From the NCBI GenBank assembly GCA_023375785.1, contig SZWC01000807.1, positions 84,271-148,270 of the forward strand: a stretch of 64,000 bases of DNA. Direction: 5' to 3'. The position numbers and the translations under genes were made by a program. The stretch comes from Penium margaritaceum. Its lineage: Eukaryota; Streptophyta; Zygnematophyceae; Desmidiales; Peniaceae. The notes beneath the pieces are model-generated. The model made no database searches. It saw nothing but the letters and a program-made list of their open reading frames with translations, and was not told the origin of the DNA. This document shows, one piece after another, positions 22,201 through 36,566 of this stretch (positions within the stretch are counted from its first letter, which is position 1; each line of letters begins with the position of its first letter).

Positions 22201-25200
22201 TGATTTCACTATGTGTGGTAAACATTGACAACGTATAATACGAGTCACAAATTGTCAAAGGGGGAAACAATGGTTTGGGAATACTAGTCATCAACTAGCC
22301 TGAACAAAGACCTTCAATGATTAGTGGCATGGTGTGGCTACCATGCACAATGACCAACGAAAGCAGGCATATGTCTTCGGCTATGACCAAATACTTCACT
22401 ATGTGTGGGCAATGTTGACAACTCATAATATAAGTCACACATGGTCAAAGGGGGAAACATTGTTTTGGGAATATTGTTTATCAACTAGCAAGTGTAAATA
22501 ACTTCAATACGTACCAGCACGGTGTGGCTGCCATGAAAAATAAACAACCAAAACAGTCATGTGTCACTGACCATGACCAAAGAATTTCACTATGTGTGGT
22601 GAATGTTGACAACTCATGATACGAGTCACAAATGGTTATAGGGGAAACCAATGACTTGGGAATACTAGTTATTGACTAGCAAGTATAAAGACTTTAAATA
22701 CGCAGTGGCCCAGTGCGGCTACCATGCATGATAACCAACCAAGATAGGCATATGTCACTGACCATGACCAAAGAATTTCACTATGTGTGGTCAACATTGA
22801 CAAGTCATAGTATGCGTCACAAATGGTTGGAGGGGAGAAACATGGGTTCGGGGATACTAGCTATAGACTAGCAAGTACAAAGGACTTACATAAGTATTGG
22901 CACAGAGTGGCTACCATGCACAATGACCAACCAAAGTAGACATGTGTCACTGACAATGACCAAAGAATTTCACTCTGTGGTCAACGTTGACAACTCATAA
23001 TACGAGTCACAAGTGGTCAGAGGGGAGAACAATGGTTTGGGAATACTAGTTATAAACTGGAAAGTATAAAGACCTTCAATAAGTAGAGGAAAGGTGTGGA
23101 AACCATGCACAATGACCAAACAAAACAGTCTTGTGTTACTGACCATGGCCAAAGAATTTCACTATATGTGGTCAATGTTGACAACTTATGATACGAGTCA
23201 CAAATGGTCAGTGGGGGACACATTTGGTTGAGATTGTTACATGTTGACTAGCAAGTACAAAGAACTTCAATAAGTAGTGACACAGTATGGTCACCACGCA
23301 CAATGACCAACCAAAGTATGCCTATGTCACTGACCATGACTAAAGACTTTCACTATGTGGTCAATGTCGACAACTCATAATACGAGTCACAAATGGTCTG
23401 CGGGGCAAACAATGGACTTGGAATACTATTTATCAACTAGCAAGTACAAAGACCATCAACAAGTAGTGGCAAGGTATGGCTACCATGCACAGTGACCAAC
23501 CAAAGTAGGCATATGTCACTGACCATGACCAACTAATTCTACTGTGTGGTCAACGTTGACAACTCTTTAATCGAGTCACAACTGGTCAAAAGATGGGGGG
23601 GGGNNNNNNNNNNNNNNNNNNNNNNNNNNNNNNNNNNNNNNNNNNNNNNNNNNNNNNNNNNNNNNNNNNNNNNNNNNNNNNNNNNNNNNNNNNNNNNNNN
23701 NNNNNNNNNNNNNNNNNNNNNNNNNNNNNNNNNNNNNNNNNNNNNNNNNNNNNNNNNNNNNNNNNNNNNNNNNNNNNNNNNNNNNNNNNNNNNNNNNNNN
23801 NNNNNNNNNNNNNNNNNNNNNNNNNNNNNNNNNNNNNNNNNNNNNNNNNNNNNNNNNNNNNNNNNNNNNNNNNNNNNNNNNNNNNNNNNNNNNNNNNNNN
23901 NNNNNNNNNNNNNNNNNNNNNNNNNNNNNNNNNNNNNNNNNNNNNNNNNNNNNNNNNNNNNNNNNNNNNNNNNNNNNNNNNNNNNNNNNNNNNNNNNNNN
24001 NNNNNNNNNNNNNNNNNNNNNNNNNNNNNNNNNNNNNNNNNNNNNNNNNNNNNNNNNNNNNNNNNNNNNNNNNNNNNNNNNNNNNNNNNNNNNNNNNNNN
24101 NNNNNNNNNNNNNNNNNNNNNNNNNNGACAATGGTTTGGAAATACTAGTTATCAAATAGCAAGTGCAAAGAACTTCAATAAGTATTGGCACGGTGTGGCT
24201 ACCATGCACAATGACCAACCAAAGTAGGCACATGTCACTGACCATGACCAAAGAATTTTTGGATGCGTGTTCATCGCTGACTTCTCATAACACGAGTCAC
24301 AAATGGTCAGAGGGGGAAAGAAATGTTTGGCCATACTAGGTATCAAATAGCAAGTACAAAGACATTCAATAAGTAGTTCCATGGTATGGCTACCATGCAC
24401 AATGATTAAATAGGTTAGGCAGATGTTACTGACCATGACCAAAGAATTTCACTATGTGTTGTCAACGTTTGCAACTCGTAACATGAGTCGAAAATGGTCC
24501 GAGGGGGAAAGAATGGTTTGGGAATACTAGTCATTGACAAGCAAGTACAAATACCCTCAATAAGTAATGGCAAGGTGTGGCTACCATATAAAATGACCAA
24601 CCAAAGTAGGCTACCATACATCACTGACCATGACAAAAGAAATTCACTATGTGTGGTCAACGTTGACAAGTCATTATACGAGTCACAAAACGTCAGAGGG
24701 GGAAACAATGGTTCGGGAATACTAGTTATCGACTAGCAAGTACAAAGACCTGCAATCAATAGTGGCACGGTGTGCCTATAATGCACAATGACCAAGCAAG
24801 ATAGGCATATGTCACTGACCATGAACAAAGAATCTCACTATATGTGTTCAACGTTGACAACTCATAACACAACTCACAAATGGTCAGAGGGGGGGGGGCA
24901 ATGGTTTAGGAATAACAGATATGAAATAGAAAGTACAAAGGCCTTCAATAAGTAGTGGCACGGAGTGACTACCATGCACAATGACCAACCAAAGCAGGCA
25001 TATGTTGCTGATTATGACCAAAGTAGTTCAATATGTGTGGTCAACGTTGACGACTCATAATGTAAGTCTCAAATGGTCAACGGGGAAAACAATGGTTTGG
25101 GAATACTAGTTATCAACTAGCAAGTACAAAGACCTTTAGTGAGTAGTGGCACGTTGTAGCTACCATGCACAATGACCAACCAAAGTAATAACATGTCACT

Positions 25201-28200
25201 GTCCATGACAAAAGAGTTTCACCATGTGTGGTCTATGTTGACAACTCAAAATACGAGTCACAAAATGGACAGAGGGGGAAATAATGGTTTGGAAATACTA
25301 CGTATTGGCTAGCAAGTGATAAGACCTTCACTCAGTCGCGGCATAGTGTGGCTACCATTCATAATGACCAACCAAAGTAGGCATATGTCACTGACCATGC
25401 CCAAAAAATCTAACTATGCTTGGTCAACGTTGACAACTCATTATACATGTCAGAAATGGTCAGAGGGGGAAACATTGGTTTGGGAATACTAGTCATTGAC
25501 TAGCAAGTACAGAGACCTTCAATATGTAGTGGCACACTGTGGCTACCATACGCAATGACCAATCAGTGTAGGCATATGTCACTGACCATGACTAAAGAAT
25601 TTCACTATGTGTGGTCAGCATGGACAACTCACAATATGAGTCACAAATAGTATGAGGGGGAAACAATGGTATAAGACTACTAGTTATCAACTAGCAAGTA
25701 CAGATACCGTCAATCAGTAGTGGCACGGAGTGGCTGCCATGCACAATGACCAACCAAAGCAGGCATATGTCACTGACCATGAACAAAGAATTTGACTATG
25801 TGTGGTCAAAGTTGACAGCTCATGAAACGAGTCACCAATGGTCAGAGGGGAAAACAATGGTTTGGGAATATTTGTTATCGACTAGAAAGTACAAATATGT
25901 TAAAGAAGCAGTGGTATGGTGTGGGTACCCTGTACAATCACCAACCAAAGTAGGCATATGTCACTGGCCATGACCAAAGGACTTCGCTATGTTTTGTCAA
26001 CGTTGACAACTCATAAAACGAGTCAAAAATGGTCAGAGGGTGCCAACATTGTTTTGGGAATGTTACATATTGACTAGCAAGTACAAATACCTTCAATAAG
26101 TAGTGGCACGGTGTGGTTACCATGCACAATGACAACCAAAGTAGGCCCATGTCACTGACCATGACCAAAGAATTTCACTTTATGTGGTCAACGCTAACAA
26201 CTCATAACACGAATCACAAAATGGCAGAGGGGGGAACAATGCTTTGTGAATACTAGTTATTGACTGGCAAGTACAAAGACCTTTAATGAGTAGTTTCACA
26301 ATGTGGCTGGCATGTACAATGGCCAACCAAAGTATGCATATGTCACTGACTATGAAAATGAGTTTCACTATGTGTGGTCAACATTGACAACCCATAACAC
26401 GAGTCACAAATGGTCAGAGGGGGAAACAATGGTTTAGGAATAGGAGGTATCAACTAGCAAGTGCAAAGACCTTCAATAAGTAGTGGCAAGGTGAAGCTAC
26501 CGTGCACAATGACCAACCAAAGTAGGCATTTGTCACTGACCATGACCAAAGAATTTCACTATGTGTGGTCAACGTTGACAACTCCTTATGTGAGTCATAA
26601 TTGGTCAGAGGGGGAAGCAATGGTCTGGTAGTACTAGTTATTGACTAGCAAGTACAAAGAAGTTCAATAAGTAGTGGTATGGTGTGGCTACCATGCACAA
26701 TGACCAACCAAAGAAGGCATATGTTACCGACCGTGACCAAAGAATTTCACTATGTGTGGTCAATGTTGAGAATTCAAAGAAATGTCACAAATGGTCAGAG
26801 GGGGAAACAATGGTTTGGGAATACTAGTTATCAACTAGCAAGTACATTGAAGTTTAATAAGTATTGACATGGTGTGGCTACCATGCACAATGACCAACCA
26901 AAGTAGGCATATGTCATTGACCATGACCAAAGAATTTCACTATGTGTGTTCAACATTGACAGCTCACAGTACAAGTCACAAATGGTTAGAGGGGAAAACA
27001 GTGGACTACAAATACTATTCATCGACTAGCAAGTGCAAAGACCTTTAATAAAAAGTTGCACGGCGTGGCTATCATGGAAAATGACCAAGCAAAGTAGGCG
27101 TATGTCACTGACCAGGCCCAGAGCATTTCACTATGTGTGATTAACGGTGACAACTCATAACACGACTCACAAATGGTCAGAGGGGGGGAACACTGTTTTG
27201 GGAATATTATGTATTGACTAGCAAGTACAAAAAACTTCAATGAGTAGTGGTACAATGTGCTTACCATGCACAATGACCAACCAAAGTAGGCATATGTCAC
27301 TGACCATGACCAAATGATTTCACTATGTGTGGTAAACATTGACAACGTATAATACGAGTCACAAATTGTCAGAGGGGGAAACAATGGTTTGGGAATACTA
27401 GTTATCAACTAGCCTGAACAAAGACCTTCAATGATTAGTGGCATGGTGTGGCTACCATGCACAATGACCAACGAAAGCAGGCATATGTCTTCGACTATGA
27501 CCAAACATGTCACTATGTGTGGTCAATGTTGACAACTCATAATATAAGTCACACATGGTCAAAGGGGGAAACACTGTTTTGGGAATATTGTTTATCAACT
27601 AGCAAGTGTAAATAACTTCAATACGTACCAGCACGGTGTGGCTGCCATGCAAAATAAACAACCAAAACAGTCATGTGTCACTAACCATGACCAAAGAATT
27701 TCACTATGTGTGGTGAATATTGACACCTCATAATACGAGTCACAAATGGTTATAGGGGAAACCAATGACTTGGGAATACTAGTTATTGACTAGCAAGTAT
27801 AAAGACCTTAAACACGCAGTGGCCCAGTGTGGCTACCATGCATAATGACCAACCAAGATAGGCATATGTCACTGACCATGACCAAAGAATTTCACTATGT
27901 GCGGTCAACATTGACAAGTCATAATATGAGTCACAAATGGTTGGAGGGGAGAGATATGGGTTCGGGGATACTAGTTATAGACTAGCAACTACAAAGGCCT
28001 TCCAAAAGTATTGGCATAGAGTGGCTACCATGCACAATGACCAACCAAATTAGACATGTGTCACTGACAATGACCAAAGAATTTCACTCTGTGTGGTCAA
28101 CGTTGACAACTCATAATACGAGTCACAAATGGTCAGGGGGGGAAACGCTGGGTTGAGAAATTTACAAGTTGACTAGCAAGTACAAAGAACTTCAATAAGT

Positions 28201-29140
28201 AGTGACACGGTATGGCCACCACGCACAATGACTAACCAAAGTATGCATATGTCACTGACCATGACCAAAGACTTTCACTCTGTGGTCAATGTCCACAACT
28301 CATAATACGAGTCACAAATGGTCCGAGGGGCAAACAATGGACTTGGAATACTATTTATCAATTAGCAAGTACAAAGACTATCAATAAGTAGTGGAAAGGT
28401 GTGGCTACCATGCATAGTGACCAACCAAAGTAGGCATATACCACTGACCATGACCAACTAATTCTATTGTGTGGTCAACGTTGACAACTCTTTAATCGAG
28501 TCACAACTGGTCAAAAGATGGGGGGGGGGGGGGAATGGTTTGGAAATACTAGTTATCAACTAGCAAGTGCAAAGACCTTCAATAAGTAGTGGCACGGTGT
28601 GGCTATCATGCACAATGACCAATCAAAATAGGCATATGTCACTGACCATGACCAACGAAAATCACTTTGTGTGGTAAACGTTGACAATTTATAGAAAGAA
28701 TCAGAAATGGTCACAGGAAGAAACAATGGCTTAGGAATACTAGTTTTTGATTGGCCTGCACAAATACCTTCAATAAGTAGTGGCACAGTGTGGCTACCAT
28801 GCACAATGACCAACGAAAGTAGGCATATGTCACTGACCATGACCAAAGATTTTCACTATGTGTGGTCAATGTTGACAACTGATTCTACAAATTACAAATG
28901 GTCAGAGGGGGACACACTGTTTTGAGAATGATAGTTTTCAACTAGAAAGTACAAAGACCTTCAATACGTACTGGCACGGTGTGGCCACCATGCATATGAC
29001 CAACAAAAATAGGCATATGTCACTGACCATGACCTAAGAATTTCACTGTGTGTGGTCAACGTTGACAACTCTTTAATCGGGTTACAAATGAACAAGGGGG
29101 GGGGGGGGGGGGGAAAATGGTTTGGAAATACTAGTTATCA
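19260..29140 (+). repeat. Tandem duplication of a ~4.92-kb block inside satellite B
   Basis: Landmarks recur 4,919-4,925 bp apart. The unusual TTTTTGGATG segment is at 19337 and 24256, and TCAAAAGATG before a G-run is at 23586 and 28511. Differences between the two copies include one extra monomer in the second copy (about 26170-26390) that is absent near 21250. Exact edges are uncertain by about one monomer. Confidence 0.85.
23604..24126. other. Assembly gap (523 N) at a poly-G tract in satellite B
   Basis: The gap begins directly after nine G. The paralogous stretch 28520-29113 has G-tracts of 14 and 18 at its ends and is about 590 bp long. The missing sequence is probably about three satellite B monomers bracketed by G-runs. 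Confidence 0.9.
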
Positions 29141-29420
29141 ACTAGCAAGTGCAAAGAACTTCAATAAGTATTGGCACGGTGTGGCTACAATGCACAATGA
29201 CCAACCAAAGTAGGCATGTGTCACTGACCATGACCAACGAAAATCACTATGTGTGGTAAACATTGACAACTTGTAACACGAGTCACAAATGGTCAGATGA
29301 AGAAACAATGATTTAGGAATACTAGTTTTCAACTAGCCTGTACAAAGAACTTCAATGAGTAGTGGTACGGTGTGGCTACCATGCACAATTACCAACCAAA
29401 GAAGGCATATGTCACTGACC

Positions 29421-32400
29421 TGGTCATGGTGAGATTCCTTTGGTCATGGTCAGTGACATATGCCTACTATGGTTGGTCATTCTGTATGGTAGCCACACCG
29501 TGCCACTGCTTATTGAAGGTGTTTGTACAGGCTAGTCGATAAAGAGTATTCGCAAGCCCTTGTTTCCCCCTCTGATCATTTGTGACTCGTATTCTAAGTT
29601 TTCAATGTTTACCACACATAGTGAAATTCTTTGGTCATGGTCAGTGACATATGCCTATTGTGGTTGGTCATTGTGCATGGTAGCTACACCGTGACACTAC
29701 TTATTGAAGGTCTTTGTACTTACCAGTCAATAGCTAGTATTCCCTATCTATTTTTTCCTTCTCTGACCATTTGTAAATTGCATTGTGAGTTTTCAACATT
29801 GACCACACATAGTGAAATTATTTGGTCATGCTCAGTGACATATACCTACTTTGGTTGGTCACTGTGCATGGTAGCCACACCTTGCCACTACTTATTGAAG
29901 ATCTTTGTACATGCTAGTCAATAACTAGTATTCCAAATGCATTGTTCCTCCTTGTGACCATTTGTGACTCGTATTATGAGTTGTCAACATTGACCACACA
30001 GTGAAATTCTATGGTCAGGGTCACCGACATATGCCTACTTTGGTTGGTCACTGTGCATGGTAGCCACACCGTGTCACTACATATTGAAGATTTTTGTACA
30101 GGCTAGTAGATAAATAGTCTTCCCAAACCAATGTTTTCCCCTCTGACCATTTGTTTCTCGTATTATAAGTTGTCAATGTTTATCACACATAGTGATTTTC
30201 ATTGGTCATGGTCAGTGGAGTATGCCTACTTTGGTTGGTCATTGTGCCTGGTAGCTACACCGTGCCACTACTTATTGAAGGTATTTGCACTTTCTAGTGG
30301 ATAACTAGTATTCCGAAACCATCGTTTCCCCCTCTGACCATTTGTAACTCTTGTTATGTTTTGTCAACGTTGACCACGCACAGTGAAAGTCTTCGGTCAT
30401 GGTTAGTGATGTATGCTTTCTTTGATTGGTCATTGTGCATGGTAGCCACACCGTGCCACAACGTTTTGAAGGTTTTTGTACTTACCAGTCAATAACTAGT
30501 ATTCTCTAACTATTGTTTCCTTTTCTGACCATTTGTGAATCGTATTATGAGTTGTCAATGTTGACCACACATTGAGATTCTGTGGTCATGGTCAGTGCTT
30601 TATGCCTACTTTGGTTGGTCATTCTGTACAGTACCCACACCGTTCCACTATTCATCGAAGGTCGTTTTTCTTTCTGGTTGATAAACAGTATTTCCAGTCC
30701 ATTGTTTCCCCCTCTGACCATTTGTGGCTCGTACTATGTTTTGTCAACGTTGACCACACATAGTGAAATTCTTTCGTCATGGTGAGTAACACATGATCGT
30801 TTCTGTTGGTCATTGTGCATTGTTGCCACATCGTGCCACTACGTATTTAAGGTCGTTGTACTTGCCAGTCGATAACTAGTGTTTGAAAAACTATTGTTCC
30901 CCCCTCTGACCATTTGTGACTCGTATTATGAGTTATCAATGTTGACCACATAGTGAAATTCTTTGGTCATGGTCAGTGACATATGCCTACTCTGGTTGGT
31001 CATTGTGCATGGTAGCCACACTGTTACAATACTTATTGAAGGTGGTTGTACTTGCCAGTTGAAAACCAGTATTCTCAAACCATTGTTTCCCCCGCTTACC
31101 ATTTGTTACTCATGTTATGAGTTGTTTGCGTTGAGCCATCATAGTGATATTTTTTGGTCATGGTGAGTGACATATGCCTACTTTGGTTGGTCATTGTGCA
31201 TGGTAGCCACACCGTGCCACTACTTATTGACGGTCTTTGTACTTGCAAGTCCATAATAGTGGTCCCAAACCATTTTTTACCCCTTTGACCATTTGTGACT
31301 CATACTATGAGTCGTCAACATTGACCACAGATATTGAAATTCCTTGGTCATGGTTAGTGACATATGCCTACTTTCGTTGGCCATTGTGCATGGTAGCCAC
31401 ACCATGACACTACTTATTGAAGGTTTTTGTACTGGATAGTCAATAACTAGTATGCCCAAACTTTAGTTTACCATTTTGGCCATTGGTGACTCATGTTATG
31501 AGTTATCAAAGTTGACCACCAATAGTGAAGTGTTTTGGTCATGGTCAGTGACATATGCCTACTATGGTTGGTCATTGTGCATGGTAGCCACACTTTGCCA
31601 CAAATTATTGGAGGTCTTTGTAATTTCTAGTCGATAACTAGTATTCCCAAACCATTGTTTTCCCCTTTGACCATTTGTGACTCATGTTATGAGTCGTCAA
31701 CATTGACCACACATAGTGACATTCTTTGGTCATGGTCAGTGACATATGCCTTTTTTGGTTGGTCATTGTGCATGGTAGCTATACCGTGCCAGTACTTACT
31801 AAAGGTCTTTGTACTGGCTAGTCAATAACTAGTATTTGCAAACAACTGTTCCCCCCTCTGATAATATGTGACTTGATGAATGAGTTGTCAACATTGACCA
31901 CACCTGGTGAAATTACTAGGTCATGGTCAGTGACGTATGCCTACTTTGCTTAGTCATTGTGCATGGTAGCCACACCGTGCCACTAATTATCAAAGGTCTT
32001 TGTACTTACCAGTCTGAAAACAGTATTTCCTTTCTATTTTTCCCTTCTCTGACCACTTGTGAACCGTGTTATGAGTTCTCAACGTTGACCACACATAGTG
32101 AAACTCTTTGGTCATGGGCCGTGACATATGCCTGCTTTGGTTGATCATTGTGCATGGTCAGGCACACCGTGCCAGTATGTATTGAAGGTGTTTGTACTTG
32201 CTGGTTAATAAATCGTATTCCCAAACCAGTGTTTCCCCCTCTGACCATTTGTGACTCGTATTATGATTTTTCAACATTGACCACACATAGTGGAAATCTT
32301 TGGTCATTGTCAGTGAAATATGACTACTTTGGTTGGTCATTGTGCATGGTATCCACACCGTGCCACTACATATTAACGTTCGTTGTACTTGCTAGTTGAT

Positions 32401-33669
32401 AACTAGTATTCCCAAACTATTGTTTCTCCCTCTGACCCCATTTGTGAATCCTATAATGAGTTGTCAATGTTAACCACACATAGTGAAATTCTTTGGTCAT
32501 GCTAAGTGACATATGCCTACTTTGGTTGGTCATTGAGCATGGTAGCCACACCGTGCCACTACTTATTGAACATCTTTGTACTTTCTAGTCAATGACTAGT
32601 ATTCACAAACTTTTTTTTCCTCCTCAGACTATTTGTGACTCGTAATATGAGTTGTCAATGTTAACCAACATAGTGAAATTGTTTCATCATGGTCAGTGAA
32701 ATATGCCTTCTTTGGTTGGTCATTGTGCATGGTAGCCACACCATGCCACTACTTATTGAAGGTCATTCTACTTGCTAGTCGATAACTAGTAATCTCACCC
32801 CATTGTTTCCCCCTCTGACCATTTCTGACTCGTACAATGAGTTTTCAGCATTGACCACACAATGTGAAAATCTATAGTCATGATCAGTGACATATGCATT
32901 CTTTTGGTTGGTCATTGTGTATGGTCGCCACACCGTGCCACTACGTATTAGAGATCTTTGTACTTGCTAGTCGATAACTAGTATTCCCAAACCATTGTTC
33001 CCCCTGTGACCATTAGTCACTCGTATTATGAGTTGTCAACGTTGACCACACATCGTGAAATTCTTTGGCCATGGTCAGTGACATATGCCTATTTGGTTGG
33101 TCAGTCTGCACTCCAGACACACCGTGCCACTACTTTTGGAATGTTTTTGTACTAGCTAGTAAATAGCTAGTATTCCCAACCCATCCTTTCCCCCTCTCAT
33201 CATTCGTGACTGATGTCATGAGTTGTCAAAGTTGACCACACATGATGAAATTCTTTGGTCATGGTCAGTGACATATGCCTACTTTGGTTTATCATTATGC
33301 ATGGTAGCGACACCGTTCCACTTCTTATTGCAGGTCTTTATACTTGCTAGTCAATATCTAGTTTTCCCAAATCATTGATTTCCACTCTAACCATTTGTGA
33401 CTCATATTATGAGTTGTCAACGTTCACCACACACTGTGCAATTGCTTGGTCATGGTAAGTGAGATATGCCTACCTTGGTTGGTCATTGTGTATGGTAGCC
33501 ACACGGTGCCAATACTTATTGAAGGTCTTTGAACTTAGTCGTTGATAACTAACACTCCCAAACCATTTTTTTCCCCCTCTGACCATTTATGACTCGTATT
33601 ATGCTTTGTCAATGTTGACAACACATAGTGAAACTCTTTGGTCATGGTCAGTAACACATGACTGTTTTG
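29421..33669 (-). repeat. Satellite B, inverted orientation
   Basis: From 29421 the same ~190-bp monomer reads on the opposite strand (CATGGTAGCCACACCGTG, TTGGTCATGGTCAGTGACAT, TTTCCCCCTCTGACCATT). There are about 22 monomers, ending near ACATGACTGTTTTG, where satellite C starts. The forward and inverted arrays meet head to head at CACTGACC/TGGTCATGG. No genes are seen. Confidence 0.93.
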
Positions 33670-34670
33670 CGACAACTCTGGAACAACTCTGGCATAACTC
33701 TGACACAACTCTGACACTACTCTAGCACAACTCTGGCACACTCTGGTACAACTCTGGCACAACTCTGGCTCGAATCTGGCTTAACTATGGCACCACACTG
33801 GCACAAATCTGGCAAAACTCTGCCACAACCCTGGAAGAACTCTGGCACAACTCTGGCACAACTCTGGTACAACTCTGGCAGAACTCTGGTACAACTCTGG
33901 CACAACTCCGGCACAACTCTGGCACAACTGTGGCACAACTTTGGCACAACTCTGGCACAATTCTGGCACAACACTGGCACAACTCTGGCCCAACTCTGGC
34001 ACAACTCTGGCACAATTCTGGCACAACACGCACAACTCTGGTATAACTCTGGCACAACTCTATAACAACTCTGGCACAACTCTAGAACAACTCTGGCACA
34101 ACTTTGCCACAACTCTGGTACAACTCTGGCTGGAGTATGGCACAAATTTGGCAAAACTCGGGCAAAACTCTAGCAAAACTCTAGCACAGCTCTGGCACAA
34201 ACCTGGCACAACTCTAGCACAACTCTGGCACAGTTCTGGCACAGCTCTGGCACATTTCTGGCAGAATCTGGCACAACTCTAGAAGAACATTGGCACATCT
34301 CTGGCACAACTCTTGCAGAACTATGGAATACTCTGGCACAGCTCTGGCACAACTCTGGCACAAATCTGGCACAACTTTGACACAACTCTGGCACAACTCT
34401 GGCACAACTCTGGCAAAGCTCTGGCACAACTCTGGAATAATGCTGCCAAAACTGTGGCGAAACTCTAGCACAACTCTGGCACAACTCTGGCACAATTCTG
34501 GTACAACTTTGGTACAACTCTGGCACAACTCTGGCACGACTCTGGCACAATTCTGGCAAAACTCTGGCACAACTCTGGCACAAGACTGGCGCAACCCTGG
34601 AACAACTCTGGCACAACTCTGGCACAACTCTGGCACAACTCTGGCACAACTCTGGCACAACTCTGGCACA

Positions 34671-34862
34671 NNNNNNNNNNNNNNNNNNNNNNNNNNNNNN
34701 NNNNNNNNNNNNNNNNNNNNNNNNNNNNNNNNNNNNNNNNNNNNNNNNNNNNNNNNNNNNNNNNNNNNNNNNNNNNNNNNNNNNNNNNNNNNNNNNNNNN
34801 NNNNNNNNNNNNNNNNNNNNNNNNNNNNNNNNNNNNNNNNNNNNNNNNNNNNNNNNNNNNNN
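34671..34862. other. Assembly gap (192 N) in satellite C
   Basis: The Ns are flanked on both sides by perfect ACAACTCTGGC monomers. The missing sequence is presumably more of the same array, of unknown true length. Confidence 0.95.
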
Positions 34863-36566
34863 CTGGCACAACTCTGGCACAACTCTGGCACAAATCTGGC
34901 ACAACTCTGGCACAACTCTGGCACAACTCTGTTACAACTCTGGCACAACTCTGGCAAAACTCTGGCACAACTCTGGCACAACTCTGGTACAACTATAGTA
35001 CAACTCTGGCACAACTCTGGAACAACTCCGGCACAACTCTGGCATAACTCAGGAAAAACTCTGGCACAAACCTGGCACATCTCTGGCACGAACCTGGCAC
35101 AGCTCTGGCACAACTCTGGGACAACTTTGGCACAACTATGGTATAACTCTGGCACAACAGGCACAACTCTGGCCCAACTCTGGCACAACTCTGGCATAAC
35201 TCGGGAAAAACTCTGGCACAACTCTGGCACAACTCTGGCACAACTCTGGCACAACTCTAGCACAACCCCTGCACAGCTATGGCACAACTCTGGGACAGCT
35301 TTGGCACAACTATGGCACAACTCTAGAACAACTATGAGACAACAGGCACAACTCTGGTACAACTCTGGCACAACTCTGGCACAAATCTGGCACAACTCTG
35401 GCACAACTCTGGCACAACTCTGGCACAACTTTGGCACAACTCTGGCACGACTCTTGTACAACTCTTTCACATCTCTGGCAAAACACTGGCACAGCTCTGG
35501 CACACTTCTGGCACAACTCTGCCACAACTCTGGTATAATTCTGGCATAACTCTGGCACAAATCTGGCATAACTCTAGCAAAACTCTAGCAAAACTCTGGC
35601 ACAACTCTGGCACAACTCTGGCACAGCTCTGGCAAAGCTCTCGCACAACTCTGGCACAATCTGTTACAACTCTAGAAGAACCCTGGCACAACTCTGGCAC
35701 AACTCTGGCATGACTATGGCACAACTCTGGCACAGCTCTGGGACAACCTTTAGCACAGCCCTGGCAAAACTCTGGCACTAGTCTGGCACAAATCTGGCAG
35801 AACTCTGGCACAACTCTGGCATAACTCTGGCAAAACTCTTTCAAACCTCTACCACAACTCTGGGACAACTCTGGAACAACTCTGGCACAACTTTGGTACA
35901 ACTCTGGCACAACTCTGGCACAACTCTGGCAAAACTCTGGCACAACTGTGGCACAACTCTGGCATAACTCTGGCACAACTGTGGTACAACTTTGGGACAA
36001 CTCTGGCACGACTCTGGCACAATTCTGGCACAACTCTGGCACAACTCTGGCAGAACTCTGGCACAACCCTGGAACAACTCTGGCAAAACTCTGGCACAAC
36101 TCTGGCACAACTCTAGCACAACTCTGGCACAACTCTGGCACAACTCTGTCACAACTCTGGCACAAATCTAGCACAACTCTGGTACGATTATGGCACAACT
36201 CTGGCACAACTCTGGAACAATTCTGGCACAAATTTGGTAAACGTCTGGCACAAATCTGGCACAACTGTGATACAAGTTTAGGACAACTTTTACACAACTA
36301 TGGCACAACTCTGGCACAACTCTGGCACAACAGGCACAACTCTGGTACAACTCTGGCACAACTCTGGCACAATTCTGGAACAACTCTGGGAGAACTCTGG
36401 AACAACTCTGGCACAACTCGGGCACAACTCTGGCACAATTATGGCACAACTCTGGCAGAACTCTGGCACAACTGTGGCACAACTCTTGCACTACTCTGGT
36501 ACAACTCTGGCACAACTCTGGCACAACTCTAGCACAACTCTGGCACAACTCTGGCACAACTCTGGG

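Larger units (their letters stand above)
16520..29420 (+). repeat. Satellite B, about 190-bp tandem repeat, forward orientation
   Basis: About 68 monomers of roughly 190 bp, diverged but clearly alignable. Each contains CACGGTGTGGCTACCATG, ACCAACCAAAGTAGGCAT, GACCATGACCAAAGAA, the 12-bp palindrome GTCAACGTTGAC, AATGGTCAGAGGGGGAAAC and GGGAATACTAGTTAT. The sequence is AT-richer than satellite A. G-runs in the AGAGGGGG segment expand in places (14 G at 28520-28533, 18 G at 29096-29113). Frames of 60-130 codons on both strands are translations of the monomer; 190 is not a multiple of 3, so they shift and stop. No genes are seen. Confidence 0.95.

Noticed and set aside
16520-33669. Many 60-130-codon frames of the MVMVSDICLLWLVIVHGSHT type, resembling membrane proteins
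   Set aside because: They repeat once per 190-bp monomer, appear on the minus strand of the forward array and on the plus strand of the inverted array, and end at every frame change. They are satellite translation, not genes.
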